The notes beneath the pieces were generated by a model. The model worked only from the letters and a program-made list of their open reading frames with translations. It was not told where the DNA came from and did no database searches. A stretch of DNA of 64,000 nucleotides. Source: Candidatus Uabimicrobium amorphum (GTDB taxonomy: Bacteria > Planctomycetota > Uabimicrobiia > Uabimicrobiales > Uabimicrobiaceae). Shown piece after piece: positions 17,545-26,800 of the stretch (within the stretch, counting starts at the first letter, position 1; each line of letters opens with the position of its first letter). A program made the translations under genes and the position numbers. The stretch is from NCBI RefSeq assembly GCF_009002475.1, contig NZ_AP019860.1, positions 5,284,501 to 5,348,500 on the forward strand, given 5' to 3'.

Positions 17545-19614
17545 CTACTTCTTCAATTGTTGTAGTAAATAACAATAGGTGAGTGCACTGCTGAAAGCGC
17601 GCTGTTCGTTATCAGCTGCCGCAGCATGGCCACCCTCGGTATTTTCGTAGTAGTAAACTTTGTGTCCCATGTCCTTCATTTTCGCCACCATCTTACGTGC
17701 GTGCGCGGGGTGTACGCGGTCATCGCGTGTGGAGGTATTGAAATATACATGCGGGTATTTTTTGTCTGCAGATAGGTTGTGGTATGGAGAGTATTTTTTG
17801 ATGTACTTCCACTCCTCTGGCTTGTCAGGGTTTCCGTATTCTCCCATCCAACTTGCTCCTGCGAGTAGTTTGTTGAAACGCTTCATGTCTAAAAGTGGTA
17901 CGCGACAAACTACGGCGTTAAATAAATCAGGGCGTTGAGTGAACACTGCTCCGACGAGTAGACCACCATTACTTCCCCCCATGATGCCCAAATGTTGTGC
18001 AGAGGTATATTTTTTTGCAATCAAATCTTCGGCAATCGCAATAAAATCATCATAGGCGCGTTGACGATTTTCCTTCAAGGCGGCGCGATGCCACTTCGGA
18101 CCAAACTCACCTCCGCCGCGAATATTCGCTAGGACGTAAATACCACCGTTTTGTAACCAAACACTACCAACGGTTGCCGAATATGACGGGCGAAGTGAAA
18201 TTTCAAATCCACCATAACCGTACAACAAAGTTGGATTGCTACCATCTTTCTTGGCGTCTTTGCCATGTACGATAAAGTAGGGAATTTTTGTACCATCTTT
18301 AGAAGTCGCTTCTAGTTGATTGACCACAAAATTTTCGCCAGGAAAAAACTGCGGTAGACTTTTCATCTTGGTGTTCTTGTCACCCGACATGAGGTACAAT
18401 GATGCTGGTGTCAGAAAATTTTCGTAGGTGTAAAAGAAAAAGTCCTTAAACGCACTCGTACTCACCACGCGAATGCTCCCGTAATCAGGCGCATCAATGC
18501 GTTCATTGTGCCATTTGTCGTCTTTGATAAAATACTTGTGTAACTTACCACGTACGTTTTCTAAAGTTCCAACCAACACATAATCTTTGGTAGTGGCCAA
18601 CGAAGAAATACTAGAACGTTCAGTAGGAACGGCAATGACCTCTACTTCCATTTTGCCTTTTATTGCGTTATCGTAATCCATCGCAATCAATGACCCTTGC
18701 CTGTAAGTAGCATCGCCCAATTTCCAATCGGATTTAAGTTGCACAAGCAGTTTATTTTGAAAAATGGTATTCACTTCCGCGTCTTCTGGCAGATCAATTT
18801 TGACGGTTTTTTCATTTTCAATAAAGTGTGTTTCATAGGTATAGAAAGTTTTGGCGCGCACAATAACTTGATAGTTTCTCTGTGGCGTTTCCATGACACT
18901 TCCCCATGTTCCCACGTCCGTAGTTTCACCAGTGAAGACCGTTTTCGCTTCGGATAACTTTTGTCCGCGTTTCCAAACTTTCACGATATTTGGATACCCC
19001 GAAGTCGTTGTAGTCCCTTCACCGAAATTGGTGGAAACGATTAAGGTGTCTTGATCGGCCCATGCAACAGAACCCTTTGCCTCAGGGAGACGAAAGCCGT
19101 CCTTGACGAATTCCTTCTTCTCTAAATCAAATTCGCGCATGACCACTGCGTCACCACCACCGCGAGATAAACGGATCATGTAACGCGTAAACTGCGGCGC
19201 ACAACCTACCGCACCTTTAAATACCCAACTGACCTTTTCCGCTGCCGCCAATTTATCGACGTCCAGCAATATTTCCCACTTAGTCTCTGCACTGAGGTAG
19301 CTCTCAAGTTTAGTACGTCGCCATAAGCCTTTTTTGTTGTTGGCGTCTTGCCAAAAGTTGTACAAATGATCCCCAGTAATTGAAGGATACTTAAGGCGCT
19401 CCTTGGAGTTGTAAATACCAAGAACTTTGTCGTATATCGTTTTAAACTGCTCGTTTTTCTTCAAATGAGCGGTAGTTTCTTCATTCTGAGCAGTAACCCA
19501 TTTGAGGGCCTTTTCGCCATCTACTTCTTCTAACCATTGATAAGGGTCCTCATCGGCAATGAGAACGAGATGTAGAAAAATAATGGAGAAACATAAAAAT
19601 TTGATTACATTCAT
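17545..19614 (-). CDS. secreted prolyl oligopeptidase family serine peptidase (S9A)
   Basis: 689 aa with an N-terminal signal sequence (about 1-20), then DEDPYQWLEEVDGEKALKWV, the classic S9A opening. Next come the beta-propeller domain and the C-terminal alpha/beta-hydrolase. The catalytic triad is visible as GGSNGGLLVG (Ser), DDRVHPAHA (Asp) and EGGHAAA (His). It probably cleaves proline-containing peptides outside the cytoplasm. Length is normal for the family. The start ATG has AAGGA upstream and a terminator follows the stop. Confidence 0.93.
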   Translation of the reverse strand: MNVIKFLCFSIIFLHLVLIADEDPYQWLEEVDGEKALKWVTAQNEETTAHLKKNEQFKTIYDKVLGIYNSKERLKYPSITGDHLYNFWQDANNKKGLWRRTKLESYLSAETKWEILLDVDKLAAAEKVSWVFKGAVGCAPQFTRYMIRLSRGGGDAVVMREFDLEKKEFVKDGFRLPEAKGSVAWADQDTLIVSTNFGEGTTTTSGYPNIVKVWKRGQKLSEAKTVFTGETTDVGTWGSVMETPQRNYQVIVRAKTFYTYETHFIENEKTVKIDLPEDAEVNTIFQNKLLVQLKSDWKLGDATYRQGSLIAMDYDNAIKGKMEVEVIAVPTERSSISSLATTKDYVLVGTLENVRGKLHKYFIKDDKWHNERIDAPDYGSIRVVSTSAFKDFFFYTYENFLTPASLYLMSGDKNTKMKSLPQFFPGENFVVNQLEATSKDGTKIPYFIVHGKDAKKDGSNPTLLYGYGGFEISLRPSYSATVGSVWLQNGGIYVLANIRGGGEFGPKWHRAALKENRQRAYDDFIAIAEDLIAKKYTSAQHLGIMGGSNGGLLVGAVFTQRPDLFNAVVCRVPLLDMKRFNKLLAGASWMGEYGNPDKPEEWKYIKKYSPYHNLSADKKYPHVYFNTSTRDDRVHPAHARKMVAKMKDMGHKVYYYENTEGGHAAAADNEQRAFSSALTYCYLLQQLKK

Positions 19615-19796
19615 GGATTGTCCTTTATGTTTTTATGTTACATTTGGTGGAGGCTTTGATTAACGTCACTCCACAACGCATAAATTGCCCTTAAGAATAA
19701 CACAACTTATAGAAATATTGAAACGAATTTGAATCAATGACAAGGACACCCACAAAAAAATCGCATAATGGACATAAATCTATCACAAAGTGCGTT

Positions 19797-19852
19797 GTAG
19801 GGGCTGACCTAGTGTCAGCCCGTTCCCTCAAATTCAGATAGATAAACGTTTC
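19797..19852. repeat. palindromic dispersed repeat, copy 2
   Basis: The same GTAG lead and CTAGT loop as copy 1 (10122-10176), with stem GGGCTGAC / GTCAGCCC and a closely similar tail ending in AACGTTT. The fifth stem pair is T-A here and G-C in copy 1, a compensatory change. Confidence 0.85.
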
Positions 19853-19952
19853 CACAATATTTCTGCTCTAAACGTGAATAATGATTTTTTGATAAATATT
19901 ATCAATTTTTAATGGAAAAAATAAAAAGGGGTAATATAACAGGGTGAAATTA

Positions 19953-20018
19953 ATGGGTATTAAAGGTGTATTTTTTTTTGCATTTTTGTTTTTAAGTCTT
20001 TTCTGGTTGTTACTTTAA
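19953..20018 (+). CDS. candidate 21-aa hydrophobic peptide
   Basis: An ATG with AGGGTG 6 nt upstream opens a 21-codon frame, MGIKGVFFFAFLFLSLFWLL plus a final L, essentially one membrane-spanning helix, ending in TAA. A strong hairpin terminator follows after 12 bp. The frame is T-rich and could arise by chance, so it is only a candidate small membrane protein. Confidence 0.3.
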   Translation: MGIKGVFFFAFLFLSLFWLLL

Positions 20019-20030
20019 GTTTTTTTTGTG

Positions 20031-20054
20031 AAACTCTCATTGCGATGAGAGTTT
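20031..20054. terminator. bidirectional hairpin AAACTCTCAT/ATGAGAGTTT
   Basis: A perfect 10-bp stem with a TGCG loop. It is preceded by a T-run on the plus strand (an A-run read from the other side) and followed by TTTTATA. It lies between the small plus-strand frame and the end of the minus-strand kinase/TPR relic. Confidence 0.7.
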
Positions 20055-20078
20055 TATACTCCGTTAAAATTTCTTGCG

Positions 20079-20350
20079 CTAGAACGAGTTTGTGCTCGAT
20101 TGAGGGTATCCAGCTGCAAGAAACTTTGAATTATACGCTGACTCCGCAAACTCTTGCGCTTGTTGGTAGTATTCTTTTGCCTCATAAAATTGTTGTTGTT
20201 CTTTGGCGATGTTGCCTAAATTATTCAAAGTACGAGCTGTTTCAAGTGAATCATTTATTTTTCTGCCATTTCACACGCCTGTTAGAGTAGTCGATAGACT
20301 TTTCGTATTGTTCCATTTCCTTTAGGTTGATCGCGGCATTGTTCATACTA
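20079..20350 (-). pseudogene. decayed TPR module downstream of the kinase
   Basis: Two out-of-frame minus-strand stretches encode recognisable TPR sequence. The one nearest the kinase reads SSMNNAAINLKEMEQYEKSI then DYSNR. The next reads SLETARTLNNLGNIAKEQQQ then FYEAKEYYQQAQEF. They are separated by a frameshift and ended by stop codons (last TAG at 20079-20081). The first begins directly after the kinase stop codon, one reading frame away. This looks like the lost C-terminal TPR domain of the adjacent kinase. Confidence 0.7.
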
Positions 20351-21589
20351 CTATGCATTTTTCTCTTGGGAAATATTATTCCCATGCCAACTATATCTTT
20401 GTGTCTTTTGCGCCGTCAGCATTTTGAACATAGGGCGCATAAAAAATATGATTGCCAATGTCAGAGCCAACCAACCAAAACGCGTAATCACGGGAAACAG
20501 CATGCACACAAATATCGCCAACATCGAAGCGCCCCAGCACATGAATTTCAAATCTATCACCACCAATTGTTGAATGTTAAAACCCTTCTTTGTGTAAATC
20601 CCTAAAATTTTGTCGCAAAAGGGAACCTGAGCGTATTTTAGATTTTGATCATCTAGAAATAGCTCTATATCTTCTACTAGTTGTTGTGCGTTTTTGTAGC
20701 GTTCGCTTGCGGAAAGCTGCAAACATTTGTCGATAATTGCTTTGAGTTCCGCAGGAACACATGGAACGATCTCTTCTATGGGGCGTAAGTTACCTTGAAT
20801 GGTTTTAAACATAATTTCTGCAGGTTGATTGCTTTCTATGGGGCGCTCTAAAGCTACCATTTCGTATAATATGACGCCCAATGAATAAATGTCGGATTGT
20901 GGTTGTAGGTTTTGTTCGCCGTCGAGTTGCTCTGGTGACATATAATGCAGCGTTCCCGAAATATCATTATCTTTTTTTTCGTTTTGTTGCTGCAAATAAA
21001 TGGCAAGTCCCCAATCCACGACAAGGACTTGTCCAAATTTTCCGAGCATAATATTGTCTGGTTTGAGGTCGCGGTGTAAAATTTCGCGTGTATGCGCAAG
21101 AGAAACTCCTTGGGCCACATTGATAAAAACACGCAGTAAACGCGTTAATGACCATGCCTTGGAAATTTCCAGATCTTTGTTGCGTAAACCATCGAGTATT
21201 TTTTTTAAGGAAACACCTTCGACAAGGCGCATGGTATACAAAAGTTGTTGGTCTTCATTTACCTCGACATCGTATATGGGAACAATATTGGGGTGTTCTA
21301 GTTGTGCGGTGAGTTGTGCCTCTTTGAGTAGTCGTGCAGTGTAGTTGTCGCCTTCTTTGTGGTTGCCGACTTGCTTTACCGCGACATGGCGTTGTAGGTC
21401 GCGATCATAAATTTTCCATACACTGCCCATGCCACCACTACCAATTTTTTCAATAACCTCATAGCGATCCTCGTGGAGTTGTGTTTCACGTTCAAAACTT
21501 TCGTTTGTCACGGTGGCATTCAGTGAGCTAAATATGCTGGAAAATCCCACCAATGTTTGCTGTGTATTGCTTTTTTTATCGTTCATCAT
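20351..21589 (-). CDS. Ser/Thr protein kinase with DWG motif, probably C-terminally truncated
   Basis: 412 aa. Kinase motifs are GSGGMGSVW, catalytic Lys72, HRDLKPDN (171-178) and the metal-binding motif DWG (192-194) in place of DFG. The activation segment ends GTLHYMSPEQ. Two hydrophobic segments (about 348-368 and 371-385) follow, then a short tail ending in QEKNA. TPR coding remnants continue in another frame directly after the stop. The start ATG (21587-21589) overlaps the Nudix stop codon in ATGA, so translation is probably coupled. It is the last gene of an overlapping operon. Confidence 0.88.
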   Translation of the reverse strand: MMNDKKSNTQQTLVGFSSIFSSLNATVTNESFERETQLHEDRYEVIEKIGSGGMGSVWKIYDRDLQRHVAVKQVGNHKEGDNYTARLLKEAQLTAQLEHPNIVPIYDVEVNEDQQLLYTMRLVEGVSLKKILDGLRNKDLEISKAWSLTRLLRVFINVAQGVSLAHTREILHRDLKPDNIMLGKFGQVLVVDWGLAIYLQQQNEKKDNDISGTLHYMSPEQLDGEQNLQPQSDIYSLGVILYEMVALERPIESNQPAEIMFKTIQGNLRPIEEIVPCVPAELKAIIDKCLQLSASERYKNAQQLVEDIELFLDDQNLKYAQVPFCDKILGIYTKKGFNIQQLVVIDLKFMCWGASMLAIFVCMLFPVITRFGWLALTLAIIFFMRPMFKMLTAQKTQRYSWHGNNISQEKNA

Positions 21590-22362
21590 GATAACTCTTT
21601 CTGTAAAGAAAAGGCCTCGACCAAGGCAAACAATGTTCCTTCCGTAATACCATGATGCTCTGTCAATTTGCATTCAAATTCATCTAAAGGTACGCTGATT
21701 TTCCCACCACAAAACTTTTCCATTTGAATTTCACTACGATTTGCATCTTGGGACAATAGTTCTTGTAGATGGTCTAACTCCATCCAGCTCATCCCGGAAA
21801 CTTCTGTCGCTTGTAGTGTTGGTTTCCAATCGCTTTGTAGTTGTAATTTAACATATAACACCACATTACACGCTTGTGGCTCTCCTAAACGGCGATGTAT
21901 CGGAAATATCGATTCCCAAAAGCCGATAGGTGTTATTTTTCCGATCATATCGCTTGTTAAACCTATCTCTTCTTGCATCTCACGTAAAACACCTTCGCGC
22001 CAGTTCTCGCCATCATCTATTTTTCCACCGGGAAACACCCACATATTGGGGAATAACCGCAATTTATTGCTGCGTTTGGTGAGAACAAATTTTGTTTGTG
22101 ACGCATTGGTGACCAAAGCAGTAACCGCAGGCTTTACGATCAAAGGCGTTACGCTTTCGCTTTCCTTTAATGGGCAAAAAGTCGCGTGGGCTAACGGTAA
22201 ATTATACCCACCGTTAAATAAATCACGATAAGCGGGAAAGTCGGCGATCAGTGTTTTTTTCGCATCGATTATTTCCCAGCGATACCGCGGTGGAACACTC
22301 AATACGCGGTTGCTATTACCTTCCGCCATATCAAAAAAGCATTTTGTGACGCTTTTATTCAT
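21586..22362 (-). CDS. Nudix hydrolase
   Basis: About 258 aa. The full Nudix box GX5EX7REUXEEXGU is present: GKIDDGE, then seven residues, then REMQEEIGL. The enzyme should hydrolyse a nucleoside diphosphate linked to another group with divalent metal. The extra N-terminal region and the position of the box recall larger NUDT/CoA-pyrophosphatase-like members, but the substrate is not deducible. The start is the ATG at 22360-22362 with GGGAG 6 nt upstream. It overlaps the amidohydrolase stop by 8 nt, and the kinase gene begins on its own stop codon. Confidence 0.87.
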   Translation of the reverse strand: MNKSVTKCFFDMAEGNSNRVLSVPPRYRWEIIDAKKTLIADFPAYRDLFNGGYNLPLAHATFCPLKESESVTPLIVKPAVTALVTNASQTKFVLTKRSNKLRLFPNMWVFPGGKIDDGENWREGVLREMQEEIGLTSDMIGKITPIGFWESIFPIHRRLGEPQACNVVLYVKLQLQSDWKPTLQATEVSGMSWMELDHLQELLSQDANRSEIQMEKFCGGKISVPLDEFECKLTEHHGITEGTLFALVEAFSLQKELS

Positions 22363-23866
22363 CGTTATCTCCCACACATTTTCCTTGTAAATAAATGCCT
22401 GAGATGGGTAGCAATTCATCTAACTGCTGTCGTAATTCTGTCCAGTTTGAAGTAATGCGTTCATTCGGGTAGTTATGTAGCTCATCTAAAGGCTTAGAGA
22501 AGTACACAAAATTGGCGTCATTACCGACACATAAACCCGCTTCATGATCCGCCAATTGCGTTGTGGCCACCGTGGAATAGTGCATGGCTTCTTGTAATGT
22601 CATTCTTTGCTCTTCATAGCGTGGTTTAATAGACCACAGCAAGCATTCGCGCAATCCACTCGGCATGCCATCTGATCCGGTAGCGAAAGGCACTTGTTTG
22701 TCGATTAGCTGACGAAATGGGTTGATGATTTTTCGACGCTCTCCTAGTATCGTAGCGTAATCATAACTATCCTGTGAAAAGTTGGGTTGTAGACAAGCAA
22801 TTCCACCTATGTGGTGTAAACGGTCTATATCTCTTTCTGTGGGACACTCAAAGTGTTCGAGCCGTGGCTTTATTAAACTATCTTTGCGCATTTCATAAAC
22901 GTCGAGAATTCTCTCTATACCCAAAGATCCTATACCGTGGCATGAGGTTTGGAGGCTGTTTTCTATGGCAAAATCTATGTCCTCTAATAACTGTTCTATA
23001 CTAGAGTAAAAAATACCGTTTTGTGACGTGTTGGCATAGTTGTCGTGAAATTTAGCGGTTTGTGTTCCTATGGCACCATCGATGAATGACTTCACTCCCG
23101 TAAAATATTGTTGTACGTCAGGACGTTTTTGTAGTTCGTTGCGCGACGCATACAAACGATAAGGTATGGGGATCTTTTGTATCATCGGCAGAAAGTTTAC
23201 GTCGTAGATAAACATGTCGTGTATACACACAATACCTTGCTGTAGTAATTTCTTGGCAAAGTTGACGATCGCTTTTTGCAAATACTCTTCGGCAAATACT
23301 TCACTGCGCAGTAAGTGCATCGCACAGTTTTTTACCTGCCAGTTGTTGATGATATCTTGTTGTGGAATTTGCGTTATTTGCGAAAGTCGCTGTGCTTTTT
23401 TGTTTAAATACGCTTTATGAAAAGAACGGTGTATTGCTACGACGGGTTTGGGACATGAATCGAGTAGTGTTTGCGATATTTCGTGAGTATTGTTAACGTT
23501 GCAAATGAAAACGATGTCGTGTGGGCAAGTTTGCGCGTAGGTTTGTAGAAATTCACCTAGTTGTTGTGCATTTTGCAAGTGGGAAACACAGGGGATATCA
23601 CCGAGTAAGGCAAACCAAAAATGGTTGTGCGCATCAATGCCTCCTGCAGTTATACTTCCTTGTACTTCGTGTATTTCTGCAGGAGAAGCAAATTTTTCGG
23701 TGTAGCTTTGTTGCGTTCCACAAAAACAAACTTTTCCTTGGGGATCAATCGCGAGACACTCTACGCGTGCGTTTTCGCCGCGTTGACCTGTCCAAATTTG
23801 CTGCTCGCGAGAAACGTATACTATGTTTTTTGTGCGGTAATGGTTATTTGTCCGGGTATTTGACAT
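22355..23866 (-). CDS. amidohydrolase, YtcJ-like (Amidohydrolase_3)
   Basis: 503 aa metal-dependent hydrolase. Metal-ligand and family motifs appear in order: GIDAHNHF (HxH), VKSFIDGAIGTQTAKFHD (Lys region), SCHGIGSLGIERI (His), RLEHFECP (EH) and FATGSDGMPSG (Asp). The predicted action is hydrolysis of an amide or cyclic C-N bond in the cytoplasm. The start ATG lies inside the 3' end of the preceding fusion gene (46-nt overlap) with GGTGG upstream. Substrate unknown. Confidence 0.87.
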   Translation of the reverse strand: MSNTRTNNHYRTKNIVYVSREQQIWTGQRGENARVECLAIDPQGKVCFCGTQQSYTEKFASPAEIHEVQGSITAGGIDAHNHFWFALLGDIPCVSHLQNAQQLGEFLQTYAQTCPHDIVFICNVNNTHEISQTLLDSCPKPVVAIHRSFHKAYLNKKAQRLSQITQIPQQDIINNWQVKNCAMHLLRSEVFAEEYLQKAIVNFAKKLLQQGIVCIHDMFIYDVNFLPMIQKIPIPYRLYASRNELQKRPDVQQYFTGVKSFIDGAIGTQTAKFHDNYANTSQNGIFYSSIEQLLEDIDFAIENSLQTSCHGIGSLGIERILDVYEMRKDSLIKPRLEHFECPTERDIDRLHHIGGIACLQPNFSQDSYDYATILGERRKIINPFRQLIDKQVPFATGSDGMPSGLRECLLWSIKPRYEEQRMTLQEAMHYSTVATTQLADHEAGLCVGNDANFVYFSKPLDELHNYPNERITSNWTELRQQLDELLPISGIYLQGKCVGDNDE

Positions 23867-26800
23867 TTTGATTCCACCAATTGAAAGCCTGCTTGCTGTA
23901 ACATTTCCTGTAAATCACTTTGTTGCGGATAAAAAAGTACACTTTCACTGAAGTGATTGAAACCGATTTTTTTTGCCCATTTTTCAAATTTGGCGCGTCG
24001 GCAAATGCCTTTTTCACTGATATCTTGGCGAATGACTAACGTCCCTTTGGGTTGTAAGTAGTCAAAAATGGAAACGATGAGTTGCCGCTGATTTTTTTCA
24101 TTTAAATAATGTAAGACATCACAGCATAACACCGCATCAAAAAAGTTGTGGGAAAAATGCTCGTGGAGATTTTTGCTGATGTCTGCTTGGATGAAGTTTA
24201 GTGAATCTTTGGTGTAACTAATGCGACTTCTATTGGCGATGTCGATTTTTTTGGCGGAGTAATCCACCCCCCAAACTTGACGATTTTCCGCAGAGTATAC
24301 CATTAGTTGACTTAAAAAGCCTATGCCACACCCAAGATCTAGTATTTTGCCACTACGTGGAATATGAGTGACAACTTGTGTATAGTTGCGATCAAGTTTT
24401 AATTTGAAATTCAAATATACATCAAAGAACGAGTCTATATAGCGGTAACAATCGCGGATGAGATTTATTTGTACTTTACTGGCAAACTCTTTTTCTGACA
24501 AACGTTCGTATTCTTCGAGCAGCAATTTTTTCACATGGCGCGCCAGAGGACGTGGTCCTTGTTGGTATATTTCCGTTTCTGCGGTAATGGCGGGAAGTGC
24601 ACTGGCATAGAGAGTGCAGTCGCGAACTACGAATCTCTTGCGGTCCATCACCCATCTTGTTCCATGGAAACACACGGGTAAAACCGGGGCTTTTGTCGAT
24701 GTCGCCAAGCGGAATGCTCCCATGCGGAAACGACTCATTTTAAAACTTTTTGCACGTGTTCCTTCGGGAAAAAATAAAATATTGTATCCCTGGTTTAGTA
24801 ATTCGCGGCATTCTTGTTCCCACTCATGGGCATGAAATTTATCTTGTGGCGAAGGGGCACGCAAGAAACCAGCTTTTTTGAGCATGAAATTGACAAGTGG
24901 GTATTTCCAAAACCACTTGACCATCGTTACCTTGGTAAATGGCATGCCGTTAAACAGTGGAATATCTACTGTATTGGTGTGATTGACCACCACAATGTAA
25001 CCGCGCATATCTTTGGGGAAATTGTCAAAATGTATCTTGCTACCAATAGACAAATACATAATATTGCGGTTAATGATTTCAATGAGATATAGACAAAAGC
25101 GTCGTGTGTCGTAGCGAAAGATCTTTTCTACTACGGCAACTACCGGAAAAATTACCAATGTAAGGAGTAAAATGCCGCCAAAATACAGAATAAAACAAAA
25201 GAGGCTATTGAGGGCGGTAATCAGACGCACTGGGTGTGACTTGCGTTGTGGTGGAATAAAATAACGCAGAACAATAGGTGCGAGAAACGCGGTGTTAAAC
25301 AGTACGGCACTCATCGCAAATAATACGCAAAAACCTAGACTCTTTAATGCGGGATGTTCGGCGATAATGAGTACGCCAAAGGCAATTAGCGTTGTCATTG
25401 CCGATAGTAAAATGGCACTTCGCGTCGTGGGAAGGAGGGCGTTTTGTGTTCCAATTTCCTCCACATAAGACGTCACCAAGAAAGTAGAGTAGTCAACACC
25501 AAGACCAAGTACAAAAACGATGAGCAGTACGCTGAACAAGTTGAGCGGTATGCCAAAATATCCCATGGCCCCAAAAATCCACAACAGGCTGAGAGCCAGA
25601 GGCATTAGCCCAATGATCACAAGTTCAATGTGAACAAAATAGGCGAAAAATAATACGCAAATGTATATACCAATGACAATGATCGCTGTCCACGCCCAAT
25701 TCAGTAGAATTTCACTTACTTCACTAAGTATCTGTCGTCGGTGTACAATAAAAATCGCGGGATCATTTAGGTGCTGTTGCAATTTTTTTAAAGCCTCATC
25801 CGAGGTCATCTGTACGATGTTTTGTATGTACCACTTGTTATTATGTTGCTGTACACCATGCGCAAGAAATTGAGCAAATACCTTGTTTTCGAGTAGTGGT
25901 GCGATTTGTTGTGGCGCATTTGGTTTATGTAGAGATTCAAAAAATGGCGAAAAAGCTCTCTGAGAAAAACCGTACTCTTTACAAGTCTCTGTAAATAAAC
26001 GCGAGAGTCTTTGTTGTTTTTCGTCTGTCCAGTGACGTTTCCATGCTTCGTGATTTTTTTGCATGCGTGCGAGAGAAGGCAGTAGATGAAAAGTTTTGGT
26101 CAAGACACTCACTTCACGAACTTTATGGAGATTGTTGTGTAGTGCATCGTTTTTGAGGAGCGCTTCCTCTAACGTGGGAGCATGTACCACGACGGCAATT
26201 TTTCCTTTTTGATTTCCCCAAATCGAGAAAAAGGTGTCTTCGTTTTGTTTCGTTTGCGGTTTTGTGTAGTTGAATTGTTCTAAGTTGGCGACAAATTGTA
26301 ATTCGAAAATGTAATACAGCGCAGCGATTGTGAAAAATAGGGAAAGCAATACACATGCAATACTGGTGAGCAAACTCTCCTTACGGTGCAAAATTTTTGG
26401 AAGGTCCACTATTGAGCGCTCGCGTTTTGTTTTGCGAAGTTTGTTGCACATTGTGGGAAATACAATGACCACAAACAAAAAGCTGCTGAAAATACCCGTG
26501 GCGACGAACCATGCCGTTTCTTGATGTACGGGGAAGTCGGAAAAAAATAGAAAAGAAAGAGCACCGCATGTGGAAAAAGCTGCGAAACTCATGGGCTTAA
26601 ATATTTTAAATTGTTGCGGGGCATTTTCAAAATGCACTAAATAGTGAATGACGTAGTCGACACTGACACCAATAAGCACTGCGCCGAGCCCTAATGTGAT
26701 TAAAGAAAGTTGTGGAGCAAACAGACTGCTGATGCCAATGCCCACAAAGATACCGAAGACAACAGGGATAAACAGTAGGGGAAATAATATAAAATTTTTC

